DNA of 64,000 nt from UBA4658 sp002405485 (GTDB lineage Bacteria; Planctomycetota; Phycisphaerae; Phycisphaerales; UBA1924), in NCBI GenBank assembly GCA_036823255.1, contig DAISGC010000001.1, forward strand, positions 1-64,000. The letters run 5' to 3'. Shown in pieces: positions 62,242 through 64,000 of the stretch. Position 1 is the stretch's first letter. Each line of letters starts with the position of its first letter. Position numbers and translations under genes: made by a program. The notes under the pieces were generated by a model. The model was not told the origin of the DNA. It saw nothing but the letters and a program-made list of their open reading frames with translations, and made no database searches.

Positions 62242-62333
62242 CCCGACCATGTTCCGAACATTCAGGAAAGCAGAGTGGTGAGGAGCTACCGTTGGCCCAC
62301 GGTTGAGACGGGGCTGGGAGCATTGGAGCGACG

Positions 62334-63776
62334 ATGCTTGGCAAGGTCTTCAAGGCGTACGACGTCCGCGGCACGTATCCGGATCCGCTGGACGAGAAGA
62401 TGGCATGGCAGATCGGCTATGGGGTGAGCCGATTCCTGTTGTCGGACGCGGCCCAGGCGGGCGAGACCAGTCCGATGATGCACAACATCGTGGTCGGGCG
62501 GGACATGCGGAAGAGTTCCCCGTCATTGTGCAAGTCGCTGATCCAGGGGATCTGCGATCAGGGGGGGAATGTGATCGATGTGGGGCTGGTGGACACGAGT
62601 TTCATCTACTTTGCGGTGAACCATCTGGATTGCGCCGGCGGGGTGATGTGCACGGCGAGCCACAATCCGCCGCAGTACAACGGGTTCAAGGTTTCGAAGC
62701 GGAAGGCCAAGCCGGTTGGTGAGGCGACGGGGCTGGCGGAAGTGCGGAAGCACGCGGCGATGGTGGACAAGCAGACGATGACGCCGCTGGGCGGGCGGTG
62801 CGAGCCGCGGAACCTGTGGGAGGCGTATGCGCGGCACGTGCGGCAGTTCCTGGACCTCTCGCCGGATTGGGAGAAGCGTGGGAAGCTGAAGGTGGTGATC
62901 GACGCGAGCAACGGGATGGCGGGGACGATGATCCCGATGGTCTTCGGGAAGAAGTCGCCGCTGGGCCCGGTGAGCGGGCTGGAGATCATCGAAATCAACT
63001 TCGACAACAGCAAGGGCGAGTTTGTTCATGAGCCCAACCCGCTGGTGGCGGCGAACCTGCAGCAGGTGCAGCAGAAGGTGGTCGAGGTCGGCGCGGACAT
63101 CGGGTTCTGCTATGACGGGGACGCCGACCGGTGCGTGGTGATCGACGAGACGGGCGCGGCGATCGGGTGCGACCATCTGACGGGCGTGCTGGCGCCGTAC
63201 TTCGTGAAGCGGCACGGGAAGGGCTCAGGTGTGGTGTTCGACCTGCGTTCGACCAAGGCGGTGGCCGAGGAGATCACGCGGGTCGGGGGTGTGCCTTATC
63301 GCTCGCGGGTGGGGCATGTGTTCATGAAGGCGATGATGGCGGAGAAGAAGTGCGTGTTCGGCGGGGAGCTGAGCGGGCACTTCTACTTCCAGGACAACTT
63401 CAACGCCGACAGCGGCGCGATCGCGATGTGCGTGGTGCTGACGCTGCTCAAGAGCAGCGGGAAGACCATGAGCCAGCTCGCGGCGCCGATGAAGCGGTAC
63501 GCGCAGAGCGGGGAGATCAACTTTCAGATCGAGGACAAGGACGGCGCACTGGCCACGCTGCGTCGTCAGTCGCAGACCTGGGCCCCGAACGCGGAGATGG
63601 ACGAGCTTGACGGCGTGACCATCGACGCGTTTGAGAAGCACGGGTGGTGGTGCAACGTCCGCAAGAGCAACACCGAACCGCTGCTGCGGCTGAACCTGGA
63701 AGCCAAGGACAAGAAGACGCTGGACATGATGCTGGCGAAGATCTCGCCGCTGCTTGGGGTGAAGGTGGATCATTGA
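62334..63776 (+). CDS. phosphomannomutase/phosphoglucomutase
   Basis: Interconverts hexose 1- and 6-phosphates for sugar-nucleotide supply. The 480-aa product has the family order: KAYDVRGTYPDPLDE, catalytic Ser in CTASHNPPQYNGFK (about residue 108), metal loop YDGDADRCVVIDE, sugar-binding FGGELSGHFYFQDN, and phosphate loop KSNTEPLLRLNLEAK. All four motifs are present, so it should be active. A GGAG-type ribosome binding site lies before ATG 62334. It may feed the sugar transferase and kdsA-dependent polysaccharides seen elsewhere in the window. Confidence 0.94.
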   Translation: MLGKVFKAYDVRGTYPDPLDEKMAWQIGYGVSRFLLSDAAQAGETSPMMHNIVVGRDMRKSSPSLCKSLIQGICDQGGNVIDVGLVDTSFIYFAVNHLDCAGGVMCTASHNPPQYNGFKVSKRKAKPVGEATGLAEVRKHAAMVDKQTMTPLGGRCEPRNLWEAYARHVRQFLDLSPDWEKRGKLKVVIDASNGMAGTMIPMVFGKKSPLGPVSGLEIIEINFDNSKGEFVHEPNPLVAANLQQVQQKVVEVGADIGFCYDGDADRCVVIDETGAAIGCDHLTGVLAPYFVKRHGKGSGVVFDLRSTKAVAEEITRVGGVPYRSRVGHVFMKAMMAEKKCVFGGELSGHFYFQDNFNADSGAIAMCVVLTLLKSSGKTMSQLAAPMKRYAQSGEINFQIEDKDGALATLRRQSQTWAPNAEMDELDGVTIDAFEKHGWWCNVRKSNTEPLLRLNLEAKDKKTLDMMLAKISPLLGVKVDH

Positions 63777-63895
63777 TGGCGGAAGGCACTTGGCACTGGT
63801 GCAAGAACAGAGAGCAGAATCTCAAACTGCCTTGATGCCTTGATGACCAAGCGCCTTTGTGCTTCGATGCCTGCCGAGTGCCCAGCGCCTCACTT
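63777..63895. repeat. low-GC spacer with inverted and direct repeats
   Basis: AGGCACTTGGCACT (63784-63797) and AGTGCCCAGCGCCT (63877-63890) are complementary at 12 of 14 positions and could form a long stem. TGCCTTGA is repeated directly at about 63828-63843. The spacer is clearly lower in GC than its flanks. Confidence 0.5.
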
Positions 63896-64000
63896 ATGAA
63901 TCTCCAACAGTTTCTCGATCACTGGAAGATTGCCGAGAACCCCTTTCGGGGCGAGGAAGCTCGGCAGGATCCGGTGTTTCTGCGGCTGGAGGCGGTGAGC
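63896..64000 (+). CDS. ExeA-like AAA ATPase, 5' end only
   Basis: The first 35 codons of a gene that runs off the window: MNLQQFLDHWKIAENPFRGE and then EARQDPVFLRLEAVS. The pattern of a short hydrophobic lead, then ENPFRG, resembles the start of ExeA/GspA-type ATPases that work with secretion or transposition systems. The P-loop lies beyond the edge, so the call is tentative. Confidence 0.5.
   Translation, partial: MNLQQFLDHWKIAENPFRGEEARQDPVFLRLEAVS

Overview
The window looks like a chromosome piece from a GC-rich planctomycete, most likely class Phycisphaerae. The pointers are three exported proteins ending in a GC-type dockerin tail (a C-terminal '...LNAWFxGGC'), three proteins with PEP-CTERM-like sorting tails, a LEPR-XLL-type N-terminus ('FEALESRSLLSG'), tandem prepilin-like proteins, and lipid A/LPS-type genes (kdsA, FabZ-like proteins, ACP, polyprenyl-P sugar transferase). 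A run of exactly 100 N at 3566-3665 marks a scaffold join, so this is a draft or metagenome assembly. I saw no transposase, phage gene, CRISPR array, rRNA or tRNA. The content is mostly housekeeping with a few accessory exported proteins.

Layout. 0.2-2.9 kb: folP, trxA (behind a perfect FNR/CRP-type palindrome) and a Gfo/Idh/MocA oxidoreductase. 3-8 kb: a PilX-like surface protein broken by the N gap, a hotdog dehydratase/long ACP/hotdog dehydratase group, and a sugar-phosphate transferase. 8.1-10.9 kb: mdh, a secreted CpeT-FKBP fusion and a J-domain protein. 11.2-15.8 kb: a PEP-CTERM protein, a lipoprotein hydrolase, an unknown gene and an FAD oxidase with a palindromic operator in its promoter. 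15.8-23.2 kb: recO, an HDOD-degenerate GGDEF regulator, an M16 peptidase, a LEPR-XLL protein, thiE and zwf. 23.5-26.5 kb: two Cys-repeat dockerin-tailed paralogues. 26.6-28.8 kb: dnaA with an altered Walker A motif, next to a low-GC gene-free segment that could be an origin. 28.8-33.3 kb: a double GNAT protein, rpmA with a terminator, and kdsA bracketed by two clusters of a 42-bp hairpin repeat, plus a 58-aa membrane protein. 33.5-43.9 kb: a polyferredoxin-TPR fusion, a PEP-CTERM protein, kynA, an aminotransferase, pdxH, a KefB-type antiporter and mnmG. 44-49.7 kb: two prepilin-like proteins, motB/motA and an aspartic protease-PDZ lipoprotein. 49.7-64 kb: mfd, a zinc-ribbon/glycine-repeat membrane protein, kynB, RidA and aldehyde dehydrogenase genes that fit the aminomuconate branch of tryptophan catabolism, another dockerin-tailed protein, a PEP-CTERM protein, a RibBA-like protein with key residues lost in both domains, a phosphohexomutase and the start of an ExeA-like ATPase.

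Two themes cut across the window. First, at least thirteen genes have a TANNNT element ending only 5-10 bases before the start codon, without a Shine-Dalgarno sequence. This indicates widespread leaderless transcription. Second, tryptophan breakdown genes occur in two places (kynA at 37.9 kb; kynB, an amnD-like gene and an amnC-like gene at 54.3-58.0 kb), suggesting a scattered kynurenine/2-aminomuconate pathway.
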